Shown here piece by piece: positions 1 to 10,451 of a DNA stretch of 64,000 nucleotides. The notes beneath the pieces were generated by a model. It had not been told where the DNA came from, ran no database searches, and saw only the letters and a list, made by a program, of their open reading frames with translations. Made by a program: the position numbers and the translations under genes. Numbering within the stretch: the stretch's first letter is position 1; each line of letters opens with the position of its first letter. Origin of the DNA: Auricularia sp. M13 (Eukaryota > Basidiomycota > Agaricomycetes > Auriculariales > Auriculariaceae); assembly GCA_037042915.1 (NCBI GenBank), contig CM073203.1:1736001-1800000 (forward strand), in the 5' to 3' direction.

Positions 1-39
1 ACTCCATCAGGGGAATCAGGACGGCATACTGAGGAGGCA

Positions 40-2169
40 TTAGCTGAAGTCACGGTGGCATGTGCTGCGGCCGCGCCGCACCCGCACCCGCAGCGCGCCC
101 GCGGCCGTATCCGCAATGGTGCTCACAGCCAGAACGGTCTTGTGCTGCACACATCCGATGTTGTACAGGTTCAGAATAGTCGCCAGAGACGGAAGGTGGA
201 GTTTTGTCCAGATAAACATTGCGAGGGCGTACTTCATCTGTTCTCCCGGTGTGTCGATGTTGCAGACATAGAGTGGCACGTCATGTCGACAGACGATAGC
301 CATCAAACCGCGGTCGTCGTGCTTCTCACCGCCGGCCTTGATCCGTGACCCGTCCGCCGCGGTATGAGAGCTTTCGCATTGCTTCACTGCGCTTGCGGGC
401 ACCTCAGTCTTGTACTTGCGAGCAGGGCGCTTCCTGGCTTCGTCGTGTGCGGTACCAACGGCATCGACGAATTCCTTCGGTATAAAGGCCTCGGGCGTGA
501 ACAGAATCTCTGGGCAGTCACCTGCTGTGACGTTACGTCGGTGGGAGAAGTTGCCATCGACAGCCAGGTGGTAATCACATCTGTTGAGCATAAGTCACAC
601 CGCACGCAGCCCAGAGCAGAAAATTACATACGTCGACAGCGGAAGTCCAACGAATGCCGTAGCGAAGCACTTTGCGCAACGAGACGCAAGATATCCATCG
701 ATGTCGGTCCGACCATCAGGAAACAGGCCAAACTTGGCCGCAACAGCAATCCAGTGACGTGCTGGCCCTGTTACCTGTGGCCCACTCGGCGCCGGTCGCG
801 GACGGGCTGCGGGATGCGGCGGATGCCAGGGCTCTGCCCGTGGAAACCTGTCCATGTCGAACTCAGTGTCAGGGACATCTGACGACCGATCTTCGTCCAT
901 GGCGTCTTCGTCGAGAACCTCCTCAACGGTCGGGAATGGTATCCGGTGCCGCTGATGCTCGTGGGTGGGCGTTGGAGGCGGGGTCGCAAGTTCGACCGCG
1001 CCTGCGCCCGCGCCCGTGCACGTACCCGTACCCGCGACCGTGACCGCGCTCGCCAGCGATGGATACAGCACGTCTTGCCGGCCTCGAAGAATGCACTTGG
1101 CAGTCCCGGCCTCCTGTCTGGCACGAACGAGGTCGTACCACAGGAGTGCGTCCGTGAGGGCCTTCTTGAATCCCTCCTTGATCGGTTTTCCCTGAAACGG
1201 AAAGAAATTAGCGACTGGGCTGTACTTCACGCACTATTGTTACCTTCTTCGTCCGCAAAATGTAACCATTGCTTCGATGCTGATCTCTGAGCGATGCGGC
1301 GAGAGACTGAACGGAATTGGAAGCATTCCGGATGAGGTCTAGAAATAGATTCAGCAAGTCGATACTAAATGCGTAATGGGGATTGCAAGGAGATGAGGGA
1401 AACAGGCCGCGCTCAGCTAAATAGACTGCATAGCTCATGTGGCTACACGTCCTAACTTCCCGGGTTTCACAGTCTGATATTGTGTGTGAGTAACATCCAA
1501 GCATGGCAAGAAAATTCGCACGCTTCAGGTACACCAGATTAACGCGATGCAGGCGCACTCCACTTGTGCATGCGTCGCCAGGGCATTCTGATAATGTACA
1601 CACTCAGGAAACATCTTCTGTTGTAACTGCGACATACCTTCAGAGCGCGAGAAGACATCGCAGCTGCCGCTACCGGTCCCGCTGCGGGTCCCGCTACCGC
1701 TGCTGCCCATCGCGTCGCCGTAGCTGGATGCGAGATAATGGAGGATCGGGTCGACCAGCTTCGGTAGCAGCTCGTTCCAATGAAAGAACTTGCGCTCCGT
1801 CTTCAGCGTCGGTGGACCTGCGACCCGCTTGCGTTTCGGGGCCGGCGTATAGTCGTAGTCATCTGCTGGGCCAAACGGAATAAAGTCATCCTGCACCTCC
1901 GGAGCAGCGGCGGCCTGTGGAACGGGTGACTCGCGATGAACAGCAGTGCGGGCGCGAACGACACCTGACGCGGGGATTTTGGGGACGACAAACAGCGGCG
2001 TCATGTGCTGCTCGCCGCTTTTCCGCCTTTTTGTGAGCTTTTTCATGGCCTGGGGTATACCCAGGCCAATGGATGTCACAGCGCCGATTTTAACGCTCGA
2101 GTTGCGTCGCTGGGCGCCGGACTTTTGGGTGCGCTTAGGCGCGGCCGACGAGCCAGGTCTGTGGGACAT
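40..2169 (-). CDS. KDZ-family transposase (CxC1-type), several exons, cut by window edge
   Basis: Probable DNA transposase of the Kyakuja-Dileera-Zisupton (KDZ) superfamily, read right to left from an ATG at 2169. The first exon encodes a basic tail and a segment with HWNELLPKLVDPILHYL. A second block (about 1210-1600) has GLFPSSPCNPHYAFSIDLL followed by an alpha-helical stretch ending in SLAASL, typical of the region before the KDZ core. A third block (about 600-1200) is acidic and proline-rich and ends in SRCAKCF. After an intron at about 545-590 comes CDYHLAVDGNFSHRRN, then CESSHTAAD, GLMAIVCRHDVPLYVCNID, GEQMKYALAMF and LYNIGCV, the order expected for the KDZ catalytic core with its DxxF-type acidic motif. 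The C-terminal half lies outside the window or beyond an intron at the left edge, so intactness cannot be judged. Exon limits are approximate. Confidence 0.8.
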
Positions 2170-2407
2170 TATGTGGTGTGGTGGCGGCGGGTGGGTGAAA
2201 AAAAAAGTCGGCCTTCCCCGGATACTTCCGTAGGTCCGCAGCACCCGTCACGTGACCCGCAGGATCAGCCGCAACGGAGATCAGCCGCAACGGACTTGTC
2301 CGTTGACAGCTGACAGACACCCGACACAGGTACCGCCGCGGGTACGGCCGCGGGTGCGGGCACAGGTGCGGGCGCAGGTGCGCGTCCGGGGGCGTGTACC
2401 ATAAATA

Positions 2408-2945
2408 CTTGTGATGAACAACAACGGGCACATACCGCGATTAAATGATATTTATTCGTCTATGTGCCCGTTGTTGTGCATTCCTTTATTTTGCGTCCGA
2501 CTTGGTGATCCTAATCTCTGGATGTACAACAACGGGCACATAGAGGCTCTGGGTCAATATTTTACCCCGTATAGCTCGTGCGTAGACGTAGCAGAGGTAA
2601 CGCGAACAATTTTGCATGCATCAGGACATGGCGTTCGATTCAACGTTCGTCACATCTACGGGTGCGCCGCTGGTGCAGGCGGTGCGGCCGCGGGTGTGTG
2701 GATGTCGATGCATACATCCATAATGAACAACAACGGGCACATACCGCAAAGTATCATTGGTCTATGTGCCCGTTGTTGTGCATTGAATGATTATATCGTT
2801 GTTGTTGCACATCCAGACACATAGAGGCTGCAAGGGAACTTAGAAGGGAATTCCTATCACCTCTGCTTTGTCTGCTCTTGATAATCCTTGCGTAAATTGC
2901 TCGCTTGTAGACATAGCAAAGGTGATACGAAAGTTTCTGCATGCA
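2408..2945. repeat. Hairpin repeats with a 17-bp perfect stem, plus degenerate copies
   Basis: The word ACAACAACGGGCACATA occurs near 2416, 2526 and 2727. Twice it is followed, after a loop of about 28-30 bases, by its perfect inverse TATGTGCCCGTTGTTGT (ending near 2477 and 2778), so two long hairpins form. The single copy at 2526 continues with GAGGCT and a tract ending in TTTTGCATGCAT (about 2622). A diverged version of that tract is found at 2815-2945 (ACACATAGAGGCT, then GTAGACATAGCAAAGGTGATACG, ending in TGCATGCAT). No coding potential was recognised. It could be a miniature element or a subrepeat array belonging to the neighbouring KDZ transposon. Confidence 0.75.
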
Positions 2946-3063
2946 TTAAGATTCCGTGCTCCAAATTTGACACTGCTTTCGAATATGGTACATATTAAGT
3001 GTTGCCTCGATTTAGTTTGTAGTTGGGGAAAGAAAATGTTTTTGGGAAAGAAAATGTTTTTGA

Positions 3064-3850
3064 GATTTAAGCGCCGGCGGCGGCGACCGGCGGCGGCGGC
3101 AGCGGTGGCGGCCGATGCCGACGGTGGTGGGCGGCGGCGGCCGATGCCGACGGTGGTGGGCGCGGCGGCGGCCGATGCCGGCGACGGCGGGGCCCACCGG
3201 GATAAGCCGCACGCAGCAGCGCCTGCAGGGCCACCCGCGGGCGTACCCAGCGACCCGCAATGGAACCCGCAGAGCAACCCGCAGCAGCACCCAGGGACCC
3301 GCAACGGGACCCGCGGGCGTACCCAGCGACCCGCAATGGAACCCGCAGAGCAACCCGCAGCAGCACCCAGGGACCCGCAACGGGACCCGCGGGCGTACCC
3401 AGCGACCCGCAATGGGACCCGCAGAGCAACCCGCAGCAGCACCCAGGGACCCGCAACGGGACCCGCAGGCGTACCCAGGGAACCGCAATGGGTCCCGCAG
3501 AGCAACCCGCAAGTGCATCCCGGGACCCGCAGAGCAACCCGCAGGTGCACCCAGGGACCCGCAACGGGAACCGCAGGCGCACCCAGGGACCCGCAATGGG
3601 ACCCGCAGGCGCACCCAGGGACCCGCAACGGGACCCGCACTGGCATTCACGCACCCGCAATGGGAACCGCACTGGCATTCACGCACCCGCAATGGGAACC
3701 GCACTACTATTCAGGGACCCGCAACGGGAACCGCACTGGCATTCACGCACCCGCAATGGGAACCGCACTACTATACAGGGACCCGCAACGAAACCCGCAC
3801 CACCACCTGCTGTCCCACTGACCCACCTGCAACGGACGCGGGCGCGGGCG
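3064..3850. repeat. GC-rich satellite: 76-bp units then 32-bp units
   Basis: From 3064 to about 3190 the DNA is CGG/GGC-rich with three copies of GGCCGATGCCGACGGTGG-like units. From 3241 a 76-bp unit (starting GCGTACCCAG) repeats at 3241, 3317, 3393 and 3469. From about 3540 shorter 32-bp units follow, first CACCCAGGGACCCGCAA..., then GGCATTCACGCACCCGCAA... Long open frames exist on both strands in several frames, because the unit lacks stop codons and 76 is not a multiple of three. They translate to shifting repeats of Pro/Arg/Gly/Gln/Cys and are very unlikely to be genes. Confidence 0.9.
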
Positions 3851-4001
3851 CGGGCCTGACGCTAGCCTATTTTCCGGGGGGGTAAAACAGGGTTAGCGTC
3901 ACCCGGTTGCAGCTACCTGAGGTGCGACAGAGTACGATGACGGCGCGTACAGCGCGTACGCACCGTACTCCGTGGACGGCGCGGGCCAGGCGCGGTTCCT
4001 G

Positions 4002-5006
4002 ATGGACAACAACACCGCGCACCACGATGCCTCAAGCTCTGACGGCCATCTGGTCGGCGCAAACGTCCGCGTGCTGCACACGGACGCTGCCCTTCGCAAC
4101 TACGACGATGCTGGCGCCAACCCCACGCCGCCGCCTCCGCCGCCGCCGTCCCAGTCTAACGTATTACGGAACGGCTTTGACCAGCAGCCCATGGGCGACG
4201 CGTACATCCAGCGGCGCCACGAGGACAGAATTCATGCTGATTTCGCGGCGTCTTCGCTGGCGCCTCCACAGCATGTTCCTCTGCCAGCCCAGTCCGGCGT
4301 CGCCTCAAATCACCACCTGACCAGCACTCCCAGCAACAGCCTATCTGGATCGCTGTCCATTCCTCTGGCACCGCCTTTGAATGCAGGGACAAGTCGCGCT
4401 GAGTCCCCATCGGGCAACATGCTCGGCGTCGCGCAGCACATCCCCTCGGCCGCATATCGCCAGCCGTCGCCCGCAGCATCCAGCAGCTTGGCCAATGCGT
4501 TAGGCGGCACACACGGCGTCACGTCTCGATCCAGTCACACGGCCCAGCGTCAGGTCCTCCACGCTGGAGGAGCTAACGCGTCGGCGCTGTCGAACGTCGC
4601 TACAGGGCAGACGGCACGTCAATTGCAGCGCCCGCCGCCCGCGCAGCCGCCGCCACTGGAGCATCACGCGCAGCCCCAGATACAGCAGGAGGTGCAGGCG
4701 GGCCAGCCAATGACGATAGAGGACTTGCAGCGGCTCATCGCGCTTGGTTATGTGCCGACTAGCTGGCATCGCCCCGCCGAGCACGCAGCCTCAACATTCG
4801 GCGCTTCGAGCAGCAGTATGTCGGTTGCTAAGGAGGAGAACGACACGGCGTTTGCGGAGCCTCTGTTGGCCACGCAGCAGACGCAGCAAGAACCGGGCGC
4901 GCATGCCATGTTCGTGGCGACATCTCATCAGGCCGACATGGAAGGCGTCGCGGATGGTACTATGTACTCGTGGCAGGAACAAAACCCAGGGTATGGTGGC
5001 TGGTAA
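4002..5006 (+). CDS. Hypothetical disordered Pro/Gln/Ser-rich protein
   Basis: An uninterrupted reading frame of 334 residues starts at the ATG at 4002 (MDNNTAHHDASSSDG) and ends with PGYGGW before a TAA. The same frame is open further upstream to about 3917 (YDDGAYSAYAPYSVDG), so the true start may lie in an upstream exon. The sequence holds a run of seven prolines (about residue 45), many Gln, Ser and Ala, and a short more ordered segment near residue 230 with MTIEDLQRLIALGYVP. No catalytic or DNA-binding domain was recognised. Composition suggests an intrinsically disordered, perhaps regulatory protein. It sits between a satellite block and a palindrome array. No function is assigned. Confidence 0.5.
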   Translation: MDNNTAHHDASSSDGHLVGANVRVLHTDAALRNYDDAGANPTPPPPPPPSQSNVLRNGFDQQPMGDAYIQRRHEDRIHADFAASSLAPPQHVPLPAQSGVASNHHLTSTPSNSLSGSLSIPLAPPLNAGTSRAESPSGNMLGVAQHIPSAAYRQPSPAASSSLANALGGTHGVTSRSSHTAQRQVLHAGGANASALSNVATGQTARQLQRPPPAQPPPLEHHAQPQIQQEVQAGQPMTIEDLQRLIALGYVPTSWHRPAEHAASTFGASSSSMSVAKEENDTAFAEPLLATQQTQQEPGAHAMFVATSHQADMEGVADGTMYSWQEQNPGYGGW

Positions 5007-5529
5007 TCGAGATATGCTTTATTTATGTTTTATCTTTGTGTGCGCCCGAGCGACATTAATACACCTTTGCGTTTGACGACGTCCTGAGGCAGTGATAATG
5101 ATTTATATAGACAATGGCAACGACTTGATTGGGACGCGAACAGATATCACACGCTACAAGATAAGTGCGCAAGACCCCGCGCTCTGGCCTCATGGACGAC
5201 CAATGGGCCTGTCATTGCAACTGAGTGAGAGAGGGCATCCGTGACGGCTCTGCAACACGTACGACATATTGCCCTGGTCGAAATGAGCGTCTTGCAAGAC
5301 CGAGGTAGAGCAGACAAAGCCTGCGTTGCGAGAGACGGCCGTTGGTGTGCGCGAGTATGTGCGGAGGGACGCGAATGCAGCTTCAATGTGCTGCGTCGAA
5401 GTGCAGAAGTCGAGTGAGCAAGTAGACCTTGGTTGGGAAGAAGACGACATGGGTCTGGGGCAATGCGGCTGTCGATCAGGCGGTTGAAGAGATAGTTATA
5501 TAAGGCAGGGATAATCCTGGGGGCGACGA

Positions 5530-6118
5530 GAGATGGCACGCCACATTGATGGTGACCAGCAGCGTTGGCGCGCCATCTCTGCGAGGTGTGAGAGATGGTG
5601 CACGAAGACGCGAAGGGTGGCGTGCCAGCAATGATGTGGGACAGACAGTTGGCGCGCCAACACTCCTGTGGGAGCGCGAGTTGGCGTGCCAGCGCTGATG
5701 CGGGACAGAGGGTTGGCGCGCCAACATTGCTGCGGGAGCGAGTTGGCATGCCAAGACTGATGCGGGACAGAGAGTTGGCGCACCATCTCTGCGACCGGAC
5801 TTCGCAGATGGCGCGCCAACAGTGATGCGGAACAGAGGGATGGCGCGCCAAGACAAATGCGGGAGAGCGCGTTGGCGCGCCAGCGGTGATGCGGAAGTTA
5901 GAGTTGGCACGCCATCTCGGCGAGCGAAGCTGGGAGATGGCGCGCCAACAATGATGCAGGACAGAGTGTTGGCGCGCCAACACTACTCGGGAGCGAGTTG
6001 GTGTGTCACCGCTGATGTGGAAGTGAGAGATGGCACGCCATCTCTGCGACAGGACTTGGGAGATGGCGCGCCAACGCTGCCTTGGGAGTGCGAGTTGGCG
6101 TGCCAGCACTGATGGCGG
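5530..6118. repeat. Array of 10-12-bp palindromes centred on GGCGCGCC
   Basis: About sixteen to eighteen copies of a palindromic core, most often TTGGCGCGCCAA with variants such as TGGCACGCCA, TGGCGTGCCA and TGGCATGCCA, are spaced roughly 30-45 bp apart. Spacers are related and alternate between forms like ACTGATGCGGGACAGAG, CATCTCTGCGA and GCTGCGGGAGCGAG. Because cores and spacers lack stops, the region is open on both strands (for example the repeated WRAIS and LARQ translations on the minus strand); these readings are treated as artefacts. The palindrome is kept better than the spacers, which is unusual for a simple minisatellite. Confidence 0.85.
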
Positions 6119-6184
6119 TGCCATGCATCCATCCGCACGCCGTCGAGCAATTTGTCGGGCAGTCCCATCTCTTGACCTGGTATC

Positions 6185-6672
6185 ATGGACGCTCCCTCGC
6201 CGTGCTCCACCGACGCGTCGTACGAAACGCAGCCGACAGCGCCGCCCTCGACGCCGCCGCCTTCGACGGCGAACACTCTCAAGCGGGCTGCTACCTCGCC
6301 CGCCGATGCTACCACGCCGAAGGCTAATAAGCGCCTCGCGGCCTCACCAGCCATCACGCCGCGGGCGCTCAAACGGCTCCGCGCTTGGAGGGAGCAAGAG
6401 CAGAAGACTTCCTCCGACGGTCGCCTTATGACCATCATAGACGACGTCAAAAGGAGACGTTGGAGTGGCTTCGCGAGGAATGCACCGCGCTCCTTGAAGG
6501 CTACGCGGACGAGGAAGCTCGAGACAATTTTGAGGGCGGTCTCGAGGAGTTGGCCCAGCTGTTGGACAAGCACGACGACCTGGTGGAAACCGAGAAGAAG
6601 CTGCGCCAGGACATCAAACGCCTCACCAGGCGCTGCGAACGCCTTGAGGCGAAACTCAAGGCGCAGAACTAG
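6185..6672 (+). CDS. Small basic/coiled-coil protein, apparent one-base frameshift
   Basis: The first part (ATG at 6185, MDAPSPCSTDASYETQ) is Ser/Thr/Pro-rich and then strongly basic (LKRAATSP, KANKRLAASP, PRALKRLRAWREQEQK). Its frame is lost near 6449. In the next frame a good coiled coil continues to a TAG at 6670-6672: ETLEWLREE, LEELAQLLDKHDDLVETEKK, LRQDIKRLTRRCERLEAK. One extra A in the AAAA run at 6449-6452 would join them as DDVKKETLEWL. A GT-AG intron here would be only about 34 nt, too short for this genome. The layout (basic region, then heptads) recalls basic-zipper proteins but no family was recognised. The gene lies between two sets of GGCGCGCC palindromes. Confidence 0.5.
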
Positions 6673-7040
6673 TTCGAGTAAGTCCCGGTAGATGTGCTAG
6701 AAGGTGTCGCAGTGCACTGACCGCGTATTGAGCAGCAAAATGTGTGCCCTTGTTTTCTACTTGCCTGCGCCATGTCAGCCACTCTGTCTGTTCATTTGCC
6801 GTAGCTCTCAAATATGATAAATGTACGGCTCGACGATTCGGAGACGCGGACTCAGTTGCAAGACACAAATATGGTGAACCTGAGATGAATGTGGCCGACG
6901 CAGACGCAGTGCGGGGGATAGGAGTTCGGGTGTATACCCAGTCAGAAATTGCGTCGTGAGATTGAAGCAGCCGACGGACTTGCTGGATGCTCGATTACAT
7001 GGCGTTGATTCTAACCGGACAGTTCTAAGTCGGGTCGCAC

Positions 7041-7290
7041 GATGGCCCGCCAACGGAAAGAACAGCGGAGGTGGCACGCCAAACTGAGAGCGCAGGATGC
7101 CGCTGGCGCACCACAGGAGATAGCGCAGAAGTCACCATGTGCTCGCTTGGTGCTCGCTATGGGAGGCAATCCTCTGGCGCGCCATGGCATGCCACTGCCA
7201 GAGAGACCTACTGGGTGGATTGCATCAAAGGGAGGGATCCACCTAACGGGACCCTTTTAGGGACAGCCTGACCTGGCAAAAGGGTCGGTC
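7041..7290. repeat. Second, sparser set of GGCGCGCC-like palindromes
   Basis: Related cores recur downstream of the small coiled-coil gene: TGGCCCGCCA at about 7043, TGGCACGCCA near 7072, TGGCGCACCA near 7104, TGGCGCGCCATGGCATGCCA around 7176, and TTGGCGCCA near 7294. Spacing is wider and spacers differ from the main array at 5530-6118. No gene was recognised from 6673 to about 7800 otherwise. Confidence 0.6.
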
Positions 7291-7829
7291 GTTGGCGCCA
7301 GCGATGTCGTGCTCTGAAGCATGTGCCGGAGGCGCGGCAAACGTCGTTTGGTGCGAGAGTTGCAGATGGGTCGGCGTGGTTAGACAAAGAATGCCGCCAG
7401 GGTGTGTGGGTGGGAAGAGAGAAAGCTGCGGAAAATACCGACTGTTGCGAAAGTTTTTACCAAGTCCAAAGTGGGGTCAGGGGTGGAAGCGTCAGCATGT
7501 GCCGGCTGTGCGTTTAGATTGCCAGCACCTGAGGCAACTGGTGCTGCATGGCTCTTCCAATAGGTGTCGCGGACGGGATTATGGCCGGCCTTCGGCGACC
7601 CGATCCGAACCTCGCGAAGATCCTCACACTAAATCCTTGCAGCATCGTTGCTGAACATGATGGGGCGGGCCCGACAATATTCATGCAGGTATATCCTCAC
7701 ATGGTGCTTGCAGTGGCATAACAACTGTATTGCAGCAATAGATTTCCCTCCTCCTTGTGCCGGCATGCTATCCGCAGTGCTGTTACAATCCATACAATGG
7801 CCTATGCAGGACGCTGCAGCACAAGCCTT

Positions 7830-9240
7830 TCAATTGCACACCGGCCGCCCTGTCGGATCATGTGAGGTACCCAGGAGAAAATAAGGCACCGTACTTTGTG
7901 GGTGAGGCGGGCAAGAACAATCCCCATCCGGACAACCGCAACAGCTCCTACAACCGACACAGTGAATATGCGGCCCCATGAATGTATATTCAAGTGAGTA
8001 AGACCCATTTTCATGGAACACCCAGGTCCTGTGGCCACCCTGGGGTTTAGTTGGCCTGTGAGACCCAGAAACGCCGAACACACCAGGAAGTGCACAAAGT
8101 AGGCACTTCCCAGTGCGGCATGGTACTAATCGAATATTTCTACAGTACCTTACATGCTGAGTGATCAACTGACTGCCTGTTCGTTTCGTCGACATGAGTT
8201 TCCGCACATAAACTACCACCTTGTTGTAAATTTCCTCTGATACGGCCTGTCGTCCAAATATCAGAGCGAGACTGAAGAGTTGAGGCAGCTTCAAGATCTG
8301 CGGTATACACGTCGTCCGCCACTTGGATACCGCCTCCCAGTTCAGGTGCGAATTGTGCAGCATGGAAAGCTGATGAAGCTCGAGGTGCCTCAGATTAGGG
8401 GCGCTCTTGATGACTTCTCAGCAGGGCGTAAGCCAGGTGAGAACGTAATGATGAGAAAACAGATGCACTTACTGAGCGCATTTTTCGGTTCGGACGCAGC
8501 ATACATCCGTGCATTGCAGCCGGTGAGGGCGCTCAACATCGCGGCATTGGCTGCACCGGTGAATCTCCCATGTATCTTGTTCGGGCAGTACCTAACGAGT
8601 GCACGAGCGTCGGAGCCCACAGCCACCACCCTACATAGCGGAGTCAAGCGAGAGTTTCTTCACAGCGGCCGAGAGCTTTCTAGGCTGATTGCATCCGAGA
8701 ATTTACACCTTCCTCAGCGCGGGCAAGACGGGGAGCAGAGACGCCAGACACGGAGCGTTTCCTCAGCCTGAGACGTAGTAACGGAAAGCGAGATCGACCT
8801 GGACAACTTACATAGCGAAGCTCAACCGTGCTTGAAGGCAAGGCCGCTCGAAAGTCGCCCTCCATGACATACTTGTACCACATTCCGCGCACTTCTGCAG
8901 GGAACAGCAGGCAGCCCAGCCGCTTCCACAGACGCGAGTGCGTGCACTATCTGAGAGGTCAGCAAGTCTGCGACACGGCACGTGTTTCTGTCCGCTCAGA
9001 ATATGGGTGTAGGTAGAGTATTCCTCCCGGTGTCAAAGCACTGTAGTTCAGGCTGAGTGGCTGACTCTTCAAATAGGATAGAAGTTCATCGATTAGCTCG
9101 AGTACCGCAGGATGTGGGATGTTTCCTGCCGCGGTAGGATAAACGAGAGCTTCATGGGATGGCTCTGTGCCGATAATCATGGCGGCCGTTGGGTGCGCAG
9201 AACGGGGGGTAGCATTGACTACGACGACGAGGAGGGAAGA
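7830..9240 (-). pseudogene. F-box/LRR-like gene or remnant
   Basis: Reading right to left, a segment near 9110-9160 encodes IPHPAVLELIDELLSYL, like the first helix of basidiomycete F-box proteins. Around 8840-8960 the minus strand gives SRLWKRLGCLLFPAEVRG followed by MWYKYVMEGDFRAALPSS. Further on (8260-8390) LRHLELHQLSMLHNS and IPQILKLPQLFSLALIFG resemble leucine-rich repeat strands of the same families. Blocks are in different frames and the joining introns could not be worked out with certainty; the last block ends in an unusual Cys-rich stretch (about 7840-7930). It may be a decayed copy or a real gene with introns I could not resolve. Assignment rests on general pattern, not on a diagnostic motif. 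Confidence 0.3.
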
Positions 9241-9444
9241 AGGCTGATGCCGCCACAAATAATGCCGACACTGCAATGCCATATTGAAGTCCCGACTCCG
9301 ACGGTTCACTTTACTATTTAGCACCTTATTACTGTTCCCACCGGCATTCTAGCTAACAAGCTCTGGATCTCCTTGCGTCCAGATCGTGCGCAGGTGGTGG
9401 TCTGCCGATTCTCCATCTACTGGCAATTTCAGGGCCAACAGACC

Positions 9445-9774
9445 TTACAGCGCTTGCACTAAGTAATGGAAGTAGACGCTTTTTTTCCGGAACGTGTTTT
9501 TTTTTTCTGCGATCACCGTGGGCCATACGGGGGCAGACTGCTAGTGCCGAGCGACCGGTTCTCCGTCAGCCAGCGTCACGGAGGGCGTCTTCCGCGGAGT
9601 CGCGAGGCTGATCGGCACACGCCAGAACACGCTAAGCGACTCCTCGGTGACCCCTTATTGTGCTCTCAGGCAGGCTAAGCAAACCCCTCGTCTGCCCTGT
9701 ATGATCGCTGAAAAAAAAAGTCGGTCCGGAAAAAAAATAATAGCTACTGCCATTACTTAGTGCAAAGGCTGTAA
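9445..9774. mobile_element. TIR element (MITE), 330 bp, long imperfect inverted ends
   Basis: The left end reads TTACAGCGCTTGCACTAAG and the right end, inverted, TTACAGCCTTTGCACTAAG. The match continues inward for about 70 bp through TAATGG, a T-rich run, CCGGA, a second T run and TGCGATCA/CAGCGATCA. The centre encodes nothing recognisable. Target duplication is unclear: the bases next to the ends are TTA on the left and TAA on the right if the TIR is taken to start at CAGC. The superfamily therefore stays open. Confidence 0.75.
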
Positions 9775-10408
9775 CAACTTGAAGCATCGCTTTTCAATAA
9801 AATGTCCAGAGTCAGCGATGTCAACACATCGCCACGGCCTATCCTCTCCGTGATTTTCCTTTTTTATTATTCGGGTCCCGATTAACCATTGCTAGGACGC
9901 CTGTTGCGCCAAGTATATCTCAAACCTGTGTCAGCGCACGCGTTAGATTTACCCTCAGGATGTGCGGATCTAGCAAGCATGCTGCTCTGCTGATCACTCG
10001 ATGATCATGTGGAATATCCCGAGATTACTTGTCCCTACGGTCGCCCCCTGGTCGTCTTGCTTTCGATAAGTCAAGCAGGCTCGAGAGTACCTCCTACGCA
10101 TCTGCTCTCAGAACTTCCTGTTGCTTGCGAGGAGCAGTCTATCTACAGACGGGAACTTGCCTGGACCAACATCATGTTTGACATTCGCCGTTGTCCGAAG
10201 GAGGTACGCCCATGCCACGAAGCGCTCATGTCATCCTGATCCCAACTACTCGCTGCTCAGGCAACTTGAACTTCCCGAACTGTTGGAACAGGCAGGGGTT
10301 CGGGGTCGGGGAAAGGCAAGCTTATCATATCGGAGTCCGGAACGGGCTATGTACATGCGCTCGGACCGGGACTATTTCAACACGAACCACATGACGTGTT
10401 CCATCCGG

Positions 10409-10414
10409 TATAAA
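10409..10414 (+). promoter_or_regulatory. TATA box of the glycosidase gene
   Basis: TATAAA lies 38 bp upstream of the ATG at 10452, in the expected direction. This would leave a very short 5' untranslated region. Confidence 0.45.
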
Positions 10415-10451
10415 GGCCTCTGGGTGGAGTTGAAATCGACACTCACCTCCC

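Noticed and set aside
480-495. TATAAAGGCC near 480, same word as the glycosidase TATA region
   Set aside because: Lies inside the KDZ coding sequence in the wrong context; shared by chance.
2840-3885. Several long open frames on both strands in the GC-rich satellite
   Set aside because: They are rotations of the same 76-bp and 32-bp units and end with the repeat.
5147-6124. Minus-strand open frame of 325 codons over the palindrome array
   Set aside because: Its translation is only the repeat (WRAIS, LARQ, PTRS units) and the opposite strand is equally open; no non-repeat domain.
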